Assembly (NCBI GenBank): GCA_963815305.1
Contig: CAWFFW010000001.1
Location: forward strand, 2,790,001-2,854,000
Length of the DNA: 64,000 nt
Reading direction: 5' to 3'
Source of the DNA: CAXBID01 sp963815305
GTDB taxonomy: Bacteria; Bacteroidota; Bacteroidia; Flavobacteriales; Flavobacteriaceae
The position numbers and the translations under genes were made by a program. Within the stretch, counting starts at the first letter, position 1, and the number at the start of each line of letters is the position of its first letter. Below the pieces are notes generated by a model. That model had not been told where the DNA came from. It was given only the letters and a program-made list of their open reading frames with translations, and did no database searches. Of this stretch, positions 26,371-35,692 are shown piece by piece.

Positions 26371-27486
26371 TCATTTGCAGTCAGCATCTTCTGGGGTAGC
26401 AACAGTTCTAAACCCTATATGTTCCGCAGAAGAATCCATACTAGTTCCCATTCTTGCAGAAACTCTATAGCTTGCACAGTAAGAATCGCTACATAAGAAA
26501 GAACCTCCTTTTATAATTTTTTCTTGAATATACAGGTTGTTAGGATTGTAGGCTTTTTTAGCGCCTTGTGGATTAATTATTGTGGTTTTTGTGGCAGCTA
26601 ATTCATTGTAATAATTAAGGTTATACCAATCGGCAGTCATTTCCCAAACATTACCAGCCATATCAAATAATCCAAAATCATTTGCTTGATAAGATTTTAC
26701 AGGTGCCGTTCTTTCAAAACCATCTTCCAAGGTATTATTTACTGGAAATTCTCCTTCCCAACTATTGGCTCGTTTTGATAACTGAGATCCATCGTCTCCC
26801 CATAAATACATGGTATTTTTTTGATTACCTCTTGCTGCATATTCCCATTCTGCTTCAGTAGGTAAACGTTTTCCAGCCCATTTACAATATGCTAATGCAT
26901 CTTCATAACAAACGTGAACCACGGGATGATTTTCCCTTCCGTCCAAATTACTTTCAGGACCGTTTGGATGTCTCCAATTAGCACCTATAGACCATCTCCA
27001 CCATTGTGAAAAATCATACAAATTAGGAACCGATGATTTTGTTTTTTTAAACAACAAAGATCCTGGTTGCAAAATACTATCGTGCGGTTTTGGTGTGCCA
27101 GCAGGAAGTTGTTTTTTCATTTCTTCCCAGTCAATTTCACGTTCGGCCATAGTTACATAGTTTGTTTCTTCCACAAATTTAGAAAACTCAGCATTGGTAA
27201 CTTCAGTGATGTCTATAAAAAATCCGTCAACGGTTACAGAATGTTGGGGTTTTTCATGGGTCATAGCCATGTTATCCTGAGATACAGCACCTTGCATAAA
27301 GGTGCCTGCAGGTATCCAAACCATACCCTCTGGTGGATTATTTATAATATCTTCACTTACAACTTTTTTAATGTCGTTCTGTTTAAGTTTTACTGTCTCT
27401 GTTACTTTTTTAGCTTTTTCATCTTTACATCCTAAAACCAATAGAACAATTAAAATTTTTATATATATGCTTATTTGTACTTTCAT
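26371..27486 (-). CDS. FGE/SUMF1-family lipoprotein with both catalytic Cys
   Basis: The 371-aa protein starts with a lipoprotein signal (lipid Cys20 in VLLVLGCKDEK), so it is probably an envelope protein. The formylglycine-generating-enzyme fold spans about 53-365: PEGMVWIPAGTFMQG, ITEVTNAEFSKFV, HPVVHVCYEDALAYCKWAGKRLPTEAEWEYAARG, AGNVWEMTADWY and GGSFLCSDSYC. Cys332 and Cys337 match the copper-binding catalytic pair of true FGE. FGE oxidises a Cys in sulfatases to formylglycine. No sulfatase gene is in the window, so the partner must lie elsewhere, or the protein has another oxidative role. Confidence 0.9.
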   Translation of the reverse strand: MKVQISIYIKILIVLLVLGCKDEKAKKVTETVKLKQNDIKKVVSEDIINNPPEGMVWIPAGTFMQGAVSQDNMAMTHEKPQHSVTVDGFFIDITEVTNAEFSKFVEETNYVTMAEREIDWEEMKKQLPAGTPKPHDSILQPGSLLFKKTKSSVPNLYDFSQWWRWSIGANWRHPNGPESNLDGRENHPVVHVCYEDALAYCKWAGKRLPTEAEWEYAARGNQKNTMYLWGDDGSQLSKRANSWEGEFPVNNTLEDGFERTAPVKSYQANDFGLFDMAGNVWEMTADWYNLNYYNELAATKTTIINPQGAKKAYNPNNLYIQEKIIKGGSFLCSDSYCASYRVSARMGTSMDSSAEHIGFRTVATPEDADCK

Positions 27487-27608
27487 GTATTATATTTTAA
27501 AGTCTAAAACATAGCAAAAGTATTAATATTTAATCAAATAACTTCATGATATTTTTAGCCCATTGAATTCATCTTTATTTTGCTGTTTCTTATCGTTTTT
27601 GTTTTAAT

Positions 27609-27616
27609 TACCTTTG
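27609..27616 (+). promoter_or_regulatory. Candidate -7 box of the yicC operon
   Basis: TACCTTTG fits the Bacteroidota -7 consensus TAnnTTTG and ends 18 bp before the yicC ATG. The nearest TTTG upstream (27579) is further away than the usual ~19 bp, so the -33 element is not secure. Confidence 0.35.
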
Positions 27617-27634
27617 TCACTTAACATTTAGTTT

Positions 27635-28492
27635 ATGATATATTCAATGACAGGTTATGGGAAATCTGTTTTACAACTTCAAACAAAAAAAATTACTGTA
27701 GAGCTTAAGTCTCTTAACAGTAAAAATTTAGATTTAAACGCGAGAATGCCCTCTATATATAGAGAAAAAGAATTGGTTGTTAGAAAATTATTAGCCGATA
27801 AATTGGTTAGAGGTAAAATAGATTTTTCAATTTATGTAGAGGCTACAGCTGATGATACTTCAACACAAATTAATACTCCCGTTGTAAAGCAATATATCGA
27901 GCAACTTAGAAAAGTGGTTGATGGAGACGAACTAGAATTATTGAAGATGGCAGTACGTTTTCCTGATGCTTTAAATACAGTTCGTGAAGAAATTGATGAA
28001 ACCGAGTGGCAAGCTATTGAAACCGAAATTAAAAAGGCTACTGATGCTTTGGTTGATTATAGATTGAATGAAGGCGAGGTTTTAGAAAAGGATTTTAATG
28101 ATCGTATTATTGAAATAAGCACTATTCTTGACCAAATAATTGCTATGGATCCTGAACGCGTTGAGGGTGTTAGAGAACGACTTCTTAAAGGTGTTGAAGA
28201 ATTAAAAGAGAAATATGATGAAAACCGTTTTGAACAAGAATTGGTTTACTACATTGAAAAATTTGATATTACTGAAGAAAAAGTACGCTTAAAAAATCAT
28301 TTAAATTATTTTATTGAATCTATAAACTCCACAGATTCCAACGGAAAAAAATTGGGTTTTATAAGTCAGGAAATGGGTAGAGAAATTAATACGATTGGCT
28401 CAAAAAGTAATTATGCGCCTATGCAACAATTAGTAGTGCAAATGAAAGACGAATTGGAAAAAATCAAGGAACAATTGTTGAATGTGCTTTAA
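27635..28492 (+). CDS. yicC: YicC/YloC-family endoribonuclease
   Basis: A 285-aa protein with an N-terminal YicC domain (MIYSMTGYGKSVLQLQ, VELKSLNSKNLDLNARMPSIYREKE) and a C-terminal DUF1732 domain (FISQEMGREINTIGSKSNYAPMQQLVVQMKDELEKIKEQL). YicC proteins are reported to cleave RNA and to be widely conserved. Together with gmk and nadD just downstream it forms a gene order common in this phylum, 35 bp upstream of gmk. Confidence 0.95.
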   Translation: MIYSMTGYGKSVLQLQTKKITVELKSLNSKNLDLNARMPSIYREKELVVRKLLADKLVRGKIDFSIYVEATADDTSTQINTPVVKQYIEQLRKVVDGDELELLKMAVRFPDALNTVREEIDETEWQAIETEIKKATDALVDYRLNEGEVLEKDFNDRIIEISTILDQIIAMDPERVEGVRERLLKGVEELKEKYDENRFEQELVYYIEKFDITEEKVRLKNHLNYFIESINSTDSNGKKLGFISQEMGREINTIGSKSNYAPMQQLVVQMKDELEKIKEQLLNVL

Positions 28493-28527
28493 AAAGTATT
28501 CAGTTTTCAGTAAAAAAGTTAGTATTT

Positions 28528-29121
28528 GTGTTAGAAGAAAAAAATAAAGATAAACAAGGTAAACTCATTGTGTTTTCAGCGCCTTCAGGATCTGGAAAAA
28601 CAACCATTGTTAGGCATTTACTTCATTTAGAAAAATTAAATTTAGAGTTTTCTATTTCGGCAACATCAAGAGAAAAACGAGGCACTGAAATAGATGGGAA
28701 AGACTATTATTTTCTTTCGGCTAAAGCATTTAAAAACAAAATTAAAAACGACGAATTCCTAGAATGGGAGGAAGTGTATCGTGATAATTTTTACGGTACT
28801 TTAAAAACTGAAGTGGAACGTATTTGGGCATTGGGTAAAGATGTAATTTTTGATATTGATGTTTCTGGAGGATTGAGAATTAAACGAAAATTTCCAGAGC
28901 AAACGTTATCCATTTTTGTAAAGCCACCTAGTATTGACGAACTAAAAATCCGACTTAAAAAACGTAAAACTGAAAGTGAAGACAAAATAAATATGCGTGT
29001 GGCCAAAGCATCAGCAGAATTAGCAACGGCGCCTTTGTTTGATACTATTATTGTAAATGACAACTTAGAAAAAGCGCTGAAAGACGCTGAAAGTTTGGTT
29101 ACTAATTTTGTAAATTCTTAA
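28528..29121 (+). CDS. gmk: Guanylate kinase
   Basis: The enzyme makes GDP from GMP and ATP. This 197-aa protein has the P-loop APSGSGKTT near residue 17, the GMP-binding ISATSREKRGTEIDGKDYYFLS, and VIFDIDVSGGLRIK. The start is a GTG at 28528; the reading frame has no closer ATG before the P-loop. It follows yicC and precedes nadD by 6 bp, so all three are likely to be on one transcript. Confidence 0.96.
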   Translation: MLEEKNKDKQGKLIVFSAPSGSGKTTIVRHLLHLEKLNLEFSISATSREKRGTEIDGKDYYFLSAKAFKNKIKNDEFLEWEEVYRDNFYGTLKTEVERIWALGKDVIFDIDVSGGLRIKRKFPEQTLSIFVKPPSIDELKIRLKKRKTESEDKINMRVAKASAELATAPLFDTIIVNDNLEKALKDAESLVTNFVNS

Positions 29122-29127
29122 ATTATT

Positions 29128-29706
29128 ATGAGGATCGGGCTTTATTTTGGTTCCTTTAACCCTATACATATCGGGCATTTAGTTATTGCAAATCATTTGG
29201 CAGAATACAGCGATTTAGATCAGGTTTGGTTTGTGGTTACCCCTCACAATCCTTTTAAAAAGAAAAGTAGTTTATTAGATAATTATCAACGCTTAGAAAT
29301 GGTGTATCGTGCTACTAAAACGTATACTAAACTTAAACCAAGCGATATAGAATTTAACTTACCTCAACCCAGTTACACCATTAATACATTGGCTTATCTG
29401 CAAGAAAAATATCCCGAATATGAATTTGCTTTAATTATGGGTGAAGACAATTTAAAAAGTTTTCATAAGTGGAAAAACTACAACATTATTTTACAAAATC
29501 ACCACATTTATGTATACCCCAGAATTTCTGATGAAAACAATGAAACTCAGGTTGATGGTCATAAAAATATTCATGTAGTTGATGCTCCCGTTATGGAAAT
29601 ATCTTCCACATTTATTAGAAATTCTATAAAAAAAGGCAAAAATGTAAAACCTATGCTTCCTGAATTTGTTTGGGACTATTTAGATGAAATGAATTTTTAT
29701 AAGTAA
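29128..29706 (+). CDS. nadD: Nicotinate-nucleotide adenylyltransferase
   Basis: The enzyme joins nicotinate mononucleotide to ATP in NAD synthesis. This 192-aa protein has the nucleotidyltransferase signature LYFGSFNPIHIGHLVIANHLAEY at the start, TPHNPFKKK, the central ALIMGEDNLKSFHKWKNY, and the C-terminal ISSTFIRNSIKKGKNVK. It begins 6 bp after gmk. Confidence 0.96.
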   Translation: MRIGLYFGSFNPIHIGHLVIANHLAEYSDLDQVWFVVTPHNPFKKKSSLLDNYQRLEMVYRATKTYTKLKPSDIEFNLPQPSYTINTLAYLQEKYPEYEFALIMGEDNLKSFHKWKNYNIILQNHHIYVYPRISDENNETQVDGHKNIHVVDAPVMEISSTFIRNSIKKGKNVKPMLPEFVWDYLDEMNFYK

Positions 29707-29774
29707 AGAGCTTTTCATATGAGATAATAAATTTTTCTTTATTTATTTACATTTGATTTTTTATAATACCAAAG

Positions 29775-30893
29775 ATGAAGAAGTTATGGAATAACTATAA
29801 AAACAGTCCTTTAAGGCGCTTTACAAAACGTCATGAAAAATATGCTCCTATTATATTCTTTATTGGGGGTTTTATTTTTGATACGCTAACTTTAGGGCGA
29901 ATTGATAGACTTTACGACCTTATTGTTTTATGTTCTCACATGACTTTGTTAACTATCACCATATATCTTTTTAATGTTGTTGATGATGGTAAATTTAAAA
30001 GCACATTTTTAGAGCGCTACAAAGATTACTTCCCTTTGGTAATACAGTTCTTTTTTGGAGGGCTATCAAGTGCTTATGTTATTTATTTTTCAAGAAGTGT
30101 TTCACTTTCAAAAACGGCATCTTTTTTTGTGATTCTTTTGGTATTGCTTTTCGCCAATGAATTTTTAAAAAAAAGAATATCAAACAAGTACCTCCAATTT
30201 AGTGTATACTTTTTTATAAATTTTATATTTTTTACTTTTATGATTCCTGTTTTTATAAAAGAAATGAGCACTTATGTTTTTATGATTTCAGGTCTAATTA
30301 GTTTGGCCTGCGCGCTGACATTAATTATGATAACCTATTTTAAAAGTCCAAGTACCCGAAAAGAAATAAGCCTTCCTAAGCTTTTGGGCATTGTATTAAG
30401 TATTTACGTTTTAATCAACACTTTTTACATTTTAAAAATTATACCTCCTGTTCCCTTAGCATTACAGCACGGTATTGTAGCGCACGATATAAAATTAGAT
30501 AATAACAAATATATCATTACTCACGAAAGGGATGATGGATTTATTTTCTGGAGAGATCATAGAATAGAATTTATTTATAAACCCAATGATAAAGTGTATG
30601 TTTTTACGTCCATATTCGCGCCCACAGATTTAAAAAAATCTATAATTCACAGATGGAAGTGGTATAACCCTGAAACTGAAGCGTGGGAAATTGTTCAAGA
30701 TATTGGTTACGATATTACGGGAGGAAGAGACGAAGGATTTCGAGGCTACACTTACAAGAGCAATGTTAAAACGGGGGAATGGAAAGTTGATGTAATTACC
30801 GAAGATGAAGAATTAGTTTTAGGTGTTGTAGATTTTGAAATTATTTTAAACTCAAATTTGAAGCCCAAGAGATTAGTGCGAAGAAGGTTTTAA
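29775..30893 (+). CDS. Multi-pass membrane protein with DUF2914 domain
   Basis: A 372-aa protein. About seven hydrophobic segments occupy residues 25-225. The C-terminal ~140 residues form an extracytoplasmic DUF2914 domain: VYVFTSIFAPTDLKKSIIHRWKWYNPETEAWEIV, DIGYDITGGRDEGFRGYTYK, and TGEWKVDVITEDEELVLGVVDFEI. The function of DUF2914 proteins is not known. It follows nadD by 68 bp and may share its transcript. The C-terminus ends in a basic stretch (KPKRLVRRRF). Confidence 0.85.
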   Translation: MKKLWNNYKNSPLRRFTKRHEKYAPIIFFIGGFIFDTLTLGRIDRLYDLIVLCSHMTLLTITIYLFNVVDDGKFKSTFLERYKDYFPLVIQFFFGGLSSAYVIYFSRSVSLSKTASFFVILLVLLFANEFLKKRISNKYLQFSVYFFINFIFFTFMIPVFIKEMSTYVFMISGLISLACALTLIMITYFKSPSTRKEISLPKLLGIVLSIYVLINTFYILKIIPPVPLALQHGIVAHDIKLDNNKYIITHERDDGFIFWRDHRIEFIYKPNDKVYVFTSIFAPTDLKKSIIHRWKWYNPETEAWEIVQDIGYDITGGRDEGFRGYTYKSNVKTGEWKVDVITEDEELVLGVVDFEIILNSNLKPKRLVRRRF

Positions 30894-31084
30894 ATAAATA
30901 TTTAAAACCTTATGATTTAAAAATTTTATAACCCCTTAACGTAAACAAAAAATCAATTATTCTTTCGTATTCATTATCGGTTTCATTATTTGTATTTTCA
31001 AAAGGTAACCTTCATTAAAAAGCCGACTTAAAACATATAAGCCAGCTTATTTTTAGCATACTACGTTATAAATAAAACAACTGT

Positions 31085-31582
31085 TTAATCTAAATTAGGA
31101 ATACGTAATACTTGACCAGGATAAATTTTATCTGGATCGGTTAGCATAGGTTTGTTCGCTTCAAAAATAACAGGATACTTCATGGCATTACCGTAAAATT
31201 TCTTTGCTATTTTCCCTAAAGTATCACCGCTTACTACGGTATGAAATTTAGCTTCAGGCTCAGGGTTTTCAACCGTCATTTGGTCATCAACCGTAGCAAT
31301 ACCATTTGAGTTACCTACCACTAAAACCACTTTTTCTTTGGTTGATTGATTGTAAGCAGCGCCTGTAATTGTAGCTTTATCGTCATCAATAAACACATTT
31401 AAATTTTCAACTTTTAGTTGTAAATCTGTAATAGTTTCTTCTAGTTTTTTAGCAGCAGCTTTCTCTAGTTTAAGTTCCTTCACATTAGCCTCTGAAGCGG
31501 CTTCTTTAGCCTCTTCGGCATCTGTTTTACCAATTCCGAATATTTTTGCTCCTGCGTTTTTAATAAATGAAAATAGTCCCAT
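31085..31582 (-). CDS. BON and LysM domain protein (Kbp/YgaU type)
   Basis: A 165-aa protein. A short amphipathic N-terminus (MGLFSFIKNAGAKIFGIG) is followed by an Ala/Glu/Lys-rich helix, a BON domain at about 55-100 (LNVFIDDDKATITGAAYNQSTKEKVVLVVGN), and a LysM domain at 113-163 (KFHTVVSGDTLGKIAKKFYGNAMKYPVIFEANKPML...IYPGQVLRIP). This is the layout of E. coli Kbp (YgaU), which binds potassium. There is no signal peptide, so it is probably cytoplasmic. It forms a single-gene unit. Confidence 0.92.
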   Translation of the reverse strand: MGLFSFIKNAGAKIFGIGKTDAEEAKEAASEANVKELKLEKAAAKKLEETITDLQLKVENLNVFIDDDKATITGAAYNQSTKEKVVLVVGNSNGIATVDDQMTVENPEPEAKFHTVVSGDTLGKIAKKFYGNAMKYPVIFEANKPMLTDPDKIYPGQVLRIPNLD

Positions 31583-31704
31583 AATTTGTTTTCTTTTAAT
31601 ATTATTTAGTGAAAAATACTCTAATTACGTTAAACCGTTTAACTCATTTGACACAAATGGTAACACATAGTTAAAATAGTTGCTTTAACAAAAAGTTAAA
31701 AAAA

Positions 31705-31740
31705 AGAAACCGCTTAAAGCATCTGCCTTAAACGGTTTCT
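31705..31740 (-). terminator. Strong terminator of the downstream lipoprotein gene
   Basis: A 16-bp stem (31705-31720 with 31725-31740, two G-T wobbles on the RNA) has an ATCT loop. On the - strand it is followed by eight or more T. It lies 21 bp past the stop codon at 31762. Confidence 0.9.
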
Positions 31741-31761
31741 AAACTAAATAACCAACCAAAA

Positions 31762-32706
31762 TTATTTTACTCTTGTATTTTCTCTAGGATTTACAACTTT
31801 ATCTTTTTTGAATTTACGTTTTTTATCCGCTTTCAGATTTGTTGCTTTCCCTTTTGTATCTTCTGTTTTTAAGTATTGAATATATCCTTTACCAACAAAC
31901 TCATATACGGTTTCAGAAGAAGGATGATATAACTCTATCTTTCCGTCATTTATAACGGTCAATTCAAAGTATTCATTGTCTAAGAAATCATAATCTAATG
32001 TTAAAGTTTTCAAGTACATATTATTATTAACATTTCCAACACCATAAAAGCCTGTATAATCCCAGTAAAGGTTATTTACATTTAATCCATTGCCGTCTTG
32101 CGAACTTTTAAATTCTGAGTCGTTTCCGCCTGCTAAAAACTGTAAATAATTTTCATTATCAAATTCATTCAAGGCTCCAAAATCACTAGTATATGTTTTT
32201 TCCCAAGCTTCATATTCTTGCAAGAAATAATGAATATTATCATAGAATACAAAATCGTAATCAAAATTACTACGTTGATAGCCTTCTAAAAAGTACGATG
32301 TATCATTGTTAGGATTATATAATTCTACCGTGTTACTATCAATTTGAAAAATATCAAAAGTTTCAAAACCATCAATATCATGATTTACGTCCAATATCAT
32401 ATCGTAAGCATCATATTCTCCAACATCTATCCCAAATCCGTTTCCGTTATCACCAAGTCCTACAATATTGTTATTAGCATAAATAACACCGTTTCTAAAC
32501 GAAATTGTAAACGCCTTTTGTAAAAAAGGAGTTTCACCAAAACCTTGTGTAGCATTAATATCTACATACCAAAGTTCATGCGAACTTAATAATTGGTTTA
32601 TATTTATTCCTGGTTCATTAAAATCATCAACAATAACCTCGGTGTAACAGGAGGTAAATAGTGTTGTTATTAATGCAAAGCTTAAAAGTAATTTTATAGT
32701 CTTCAT
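31762..32706 (-). CDS. Predicted lipoprotein, beta-rich, unknown function
   Basis: Starting at the second ATG (32706) gives a standard lipoprotein signal (MKTIKLLLSFALITTLFTSC, lipid Cys20); the first ATG is two codons up. The mature 290-residue part is rich in Asp, Asn and aromatic residues and contains two similar halves: SSHELWYVDINATQGFGETPFLQKAFTISFRNG and later YLKTLTLDYDFLDNEYFELTV. The short motif SNTVELYNPNNDTSYFLEGYQ parallels GKIELYHPSSETVYEFVGKGYIQ, which implies an internal repeat. No characterised homologue is recognised. The Lys-rich C-terminus (KADKKRKFKKDK) is unusual for a secreted domain. Confidence 0.8.
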   Translation of the reverse strand: MKTIKLLLSFALITTLFTSCYTEVIVDDFNEPGININQLLSSHELWYVDINATQGFGETPFLQKAFTISFRNGVIYANNNIVGLGDNGNGFGIDVGEYDAYDMILDVNHDIDGFETFDIFQIDSNTVELYNPNNDTSYFLEGYQRSNFDYDFVFYDNIHYFLQEYEAWEKTYTSDFGALNEFDNENYLQFLAGGNDSEFKSSQDGNGLNVNNLYWDYTGFYGVGNVNNNMYLKTLTLDYDFLDNEYFELTVINDGKIELYHPSSETVYEFVGKGYIQYLKTEDTKGKATNLKADKKRKFKKDKVVNPRENTRVK

Positions 32707-32836
32707 AATCATTTATTTTAGGGTTTCTGTTTAAGTAATTCCAAAAGGCGTGCCAAAAACCAAATCTTAATATTTTGTTCGGTTATACATCATTAATATT
32801 TTGCTTATTTTTGAATTTCAAATCGATTTGTTTATT

Positions 32837-33838
32837 ATGGATAAACCTCTAAAATATGCGGTTTTTGGCGCAGGAAGTTGGGCAACAGCAATTGTGAAAA
32901 TGCTTTGTGAAAACTTAAATGAAGTAGGTTGGTATATGCGAAGTGTTTACACTAAAGAACATTTACTGCACGAACAACATAACCCGAATTATTTAAGTTC
33001 GGTTGAGTTTCATTTAGAGCAATTGAAGCTTAGTAATGATATAAATGACATTGCAGAATATGCCGATGTTTTAATTTTTGTTATTCCTTCAGCTTTTATA
33101 CATGGCGAATTAGAGAAACTAAATGTTGATATCTCTAACAAAATTATAGTTTCTGCGGTAAAAGGTATTATGCCAGAAACAGGGCTTTTAGTAGGCGAGC
33201 ATTTTCATGATGTTTATAATGTACCTGATGATAATATTGCTGTTATTGCTGGCCCGTGTCATGCGGAGGAAGTGGCTTTAGAGCGTTTATCTTATTTAAC
33301 TATTGCATGTTTTGATGAGACCAAAGCTAAAGAAATTGCCAAAAATCTATCTAGCGATTATATTAAAACCAAAACTAGTGATGATATTATAGGGGTAGAA
33401 TATGCTGTAATGTTAAAAAATATTTATGCTATTGCTGCAGGAATAGCACATGGCTTGGGTTATGGCGATAATTTTCAGAGTGTTTTAATGAGTAATTCTA
33501 TTCGTGAAATGAAACGTTTTATAAAAAAGATGCATAAAATGAAACGTAATATTAATGATTCTGCTTACTTAGGTGATTTATTGGTAACAGGCTACTCTGT
33601 GTTTTCTAGAAACCGCATGTTTGGGAATATGATTGGTAAAGGCTACACCGTAAAATCTGCACAGATGGAAATGAGTATGGTTGCCGAAGGCTATTATGCT
33701 ACCAAAAGCGCTCATTTACTAAACGAAAAGAACAAAAAGAAAACGCAACTACCTATTATTAATGCTGTTTACGAGATTTTATATGAAAACAAAAATCCTA
33801 AAAAGGTATTTAAACGTTTAACTGATAAGTTGGATTAA
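32837..33838 (+). CDS. gpsA: Glycerol-3-phosphate dehydrogenase, NAD(P)
   Basis: The enzyme reduces dihydroxyacetone phosphate to glycerol-3-phosphate for phospholipid synthesis. The ATG at 32837 gives a protein that begins with the NAD(P) loop MDKPLKYAVFGAGSWATAIV, as is normal; the open frame extends 12 codons further up. Other family blocks are IAVIAGPCHAEEV and GVEYAVMLKNIYAIAAGIAHGLGYGDN (catalytic Lys). Length 333 aa, complete. It stands divergent to the upstream lipoprotein gene, 130 bp away. Confidence 0.96.
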   Translation: MDKPLKYAVFGAGSWATAIVKMLCENLNEVGWYMRSVYTKEHLLHEQHNPNYLSSVEFHLEQLKLSNDINDIAEYADVLIFVIPSAFIHGELEKLNVDISNKIIVSAVKGIMPETGLLVGEHFHDVYNVPDDNIAVIAGPCHAEEVALERLSYLTIACFDETKAKEIAKNLSSDYIKTKTSDDIIGVEYAVMLKNIYAIAAGIAHGLGYGDNFQSVLMSNSIREMKRFIKKMHKMKRNINDSAYLGDLLVTGYSVFSRNRMFGNMIGKGYTVKSAQMEMSMVAEGYYATKSAHLLNEKNKKKTQLPIINAVYEILYENKNPKKVFKRLTDKLD

Positions 33839-33918
33839 GGTTTCCAATAACTGCTTCAAAGTAGAAAAACACTCCATACGTTTTCTTTACTAAGAATTAT
33901 CCAAAGCATAATGAGGCT

Positions 33919-34314
33919 TCATTTCATCAAAACTCCCTTCACATCCATTAATGGAATTGGTCGCAGAGCTTTTAAATTAATCGTATTTTTTCTAAACAAG
34001 TACGTTTTATCAAACATGGTGTTACCTTCAAAAAAAGAAACTTTAAAGGTGTTGTTTAAAGCAAATAATTCTTCTTGCAACAACTCAATTTTGGCATAAC
34101 TTTTTTTGGGAAGCATCTCTATTTTCTTTCTAAATACAGATGTTGTTTTATGTTCAGAGTAACCACTTGTAACTATAATAACCATTTCTAAATCAACCTC
34201 TTTATTATTGATGATGTAGGCATTCCAATCTTGGGTTTTGTAAATAGCGTTATACTCGTTTACCACGGTAATATAAACGCTCTCAACTTTTGGAATTTGG
34301 ATGTCTTTTTTCAT
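33919..34314 (-). CDS. Conserved-type hypothetical protein, 131 aa
   Basis: A soluble protein predicted to be beta-rich: VESVYITVVNEYNAIYKTQDWNAYIINNKEVDLEMVIIVTSGYS, then KTTSVFRKKIEMLPKKSYAKIELLQEELFALNNTFKVSFFEGNTMFDKTYLF. No family was recognised. It is convergent with gpsA and divergent from the WYL regulator gene, so it stands as a single gene. No signal peptide. Confidence 0.7.
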   Translation of the reverse strand: MKKDIQIPKVESVYITVVNEYNAIYKTQDWNAYIINNKEVDLEMVIIVTSGYSEHKTTSVFRKKIEMLPKKSYAKIELLQEELFALNNTFKVSFFEGNTMFDKTYLFRKNTINLKALRPIPLMDVKGVLMK

Positions 34315-34450
34315 TTCACAAATATATCATTTCTGAAAATTAAGAAACTTGACTTTGCCAGAAAAAAATGATAACTTCGTTTAACATGAGATTTAAAATA
34401 TTAAAACGATTTTAAATTAGTAAAATTAGCCACTAGCAATACAATCCGAA

Positions 34451-35212
34451 ATGGCAGAAGAAAAACCAAGACTAACAAGATTAACCGCAATCTTAACCCA
34501 ATTACAATCGAAACGGATTATAACCGCAAAATATATTGCCGAAAAACATAATGTAAGTATCAGAACGGTTTATCGGGACATCCGAACTCTTGAGAAATCG
34601 GGGATTCCAATTGTGACGGAAGAAGGTAAAGGCTATTCCATTATGGAAGGTTACAAACTTCCGCCGGTAATGTTTACGCAAGACGAGGCGAACGCCTTGA
34701 TAACAGCAGAACAACTAATCAGAAAAAACAAAGACCAATCTTTAACTGAACAATACGAAAGTGCAATAACAAAAATCAAATCGGTTTTAAAGTACAAACA
34801 AAAAGAAAAAACGGAATTGTTAACAAACAGAATACAAGTACGCAATAACCGTTATAACGAAAAAACAAGCAATTTTTTGATACAACTTCAATCTACTATA
34901 TCAAATTATCAAACAATAAAAATTGATTACCTGTCATTGGAAAACAAGCAAAGTCAAAGAAAAATAGAACCGTTTGCACTTTACACTACACAGGACAATT
35001 GGATACTTATCGCCTTTTGTAAATTAAGAAATGACTTTAGAGCGTTTCGCCTTGATTGTATCCTAAAAACAGAAATCTTGGGTAGTCATTTTGAACCACA
35101 TAAAATGACTTTGCAAGAATATCTTGAAAAATGTAGTAAAAAATATAAAGACACCCCTGACACACCTTTGGCACAAGGTCAATCTACTTTTGCATTAAAT
35201 CATAAAATTTAA
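34451..35212 (+). CDS. YafY-type regulator (HTH and WYL domains)
   Basis: The 253-aa protein has an N-terminal HTH_11 winged helix (RLTRLTAILTQLQSKRIITAKYIAEKHNVSIRTVYRDIRTLEKSGIPI) and a C-terminal WYL domain from about residue 145 (TIKIDYLSLENKQSQRKIEPFALYTTQDNWILIAFC, then FRAFRLDCI). WYL proteins are ligand-sensing regulators. It leads a three-gene set with a GyrI-like gene (5 bp apart) and a DUF1801 gene, a combination common in mobile accessory modules. It probably controls this set. Confidence 0.92.
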   Translation: MAEEKPRLTRLTAILTQLQSKRIITAKYIAEKHNVSIRTVYRDIRTLEKSGIPIVTEEGKGYSIMEGYKLPPVMFTQDEANALITAEQLIRKNKDQSLTEQYESAITKIKSVLKYKQKEKTELLTNRIQVRNNRYNEKTSNFLIQLQSTISNYQTIKIDYLSLENKQSQRKIEPFALYTTQDNWILIAFCKLRNDFRAFRLDCILKTEILGSHFEPHKMTLQEYLEKCSKKYKDTPDTPLAQGQSTFALNHKI

Positions 35213-35217
35213 AAAAA

Positions 35218-35692
35218 ATGCAAACCGTAAAAATTGAACCATTTAAAATTATTGGAATCTCGATTAGAACAACAAACGAGAACGGACAGTCAAGTAAAGA
35301 AATTGCAGAACTTTGGGGTAAGCTTATGTCAGAAGAATATTTTGAGAAAAATCCCTAATAAAGTTGATCATGATATTTGTTCACTTTATACCGACTATGA
35401 AAGCGACCATACTAAACCGTACACAGCAATATTGGGTTGCAAAGTTGAAAATTTAGACAACATTCCCAACGGAATGGTTGGTAAATCATTTAGTGGAGGA
35501 ACATACACCAAGACAACTGCAAAAGGAGACTTAATGCAAAGATTGGTCGTTAACCAATGGTCTAAGATTTTTGAAATGGAATTAGATAGAACCTATGATG
35601 CCGATTTTGAGATTTTCGGGAAAAAAGCACAAAATCCTTCTGATGCGGAAGTAGATTTCTATGTAGGTATAAAACAAGAAATGAATGGGTAA
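35218..35692 (+). pseudogene. GyrI-like effector-binding protein, frameshifted
   Basis: The first frame starts at the ATG at 35218 (MQTVKIEPFKIIGISIRTTN...EEYFEKNP) and stops after 46 codons. Removing one A from the run near 35350 continues it as EKIPNKVDHDICSLYTDYESDHTKPYTAILGCKV to a stop at 35692. The restored protein of about 157 aa has the layout of AraC effector-binding/GyrI-like domains, which bind small molecules or other proteins. The gene overlaps the DUF1801 gene by 8 bp. Its partner is the WYL regulator upstream. The shift lies in a homopolymer, so it may be a sequencing error. Confidence 0.85.
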
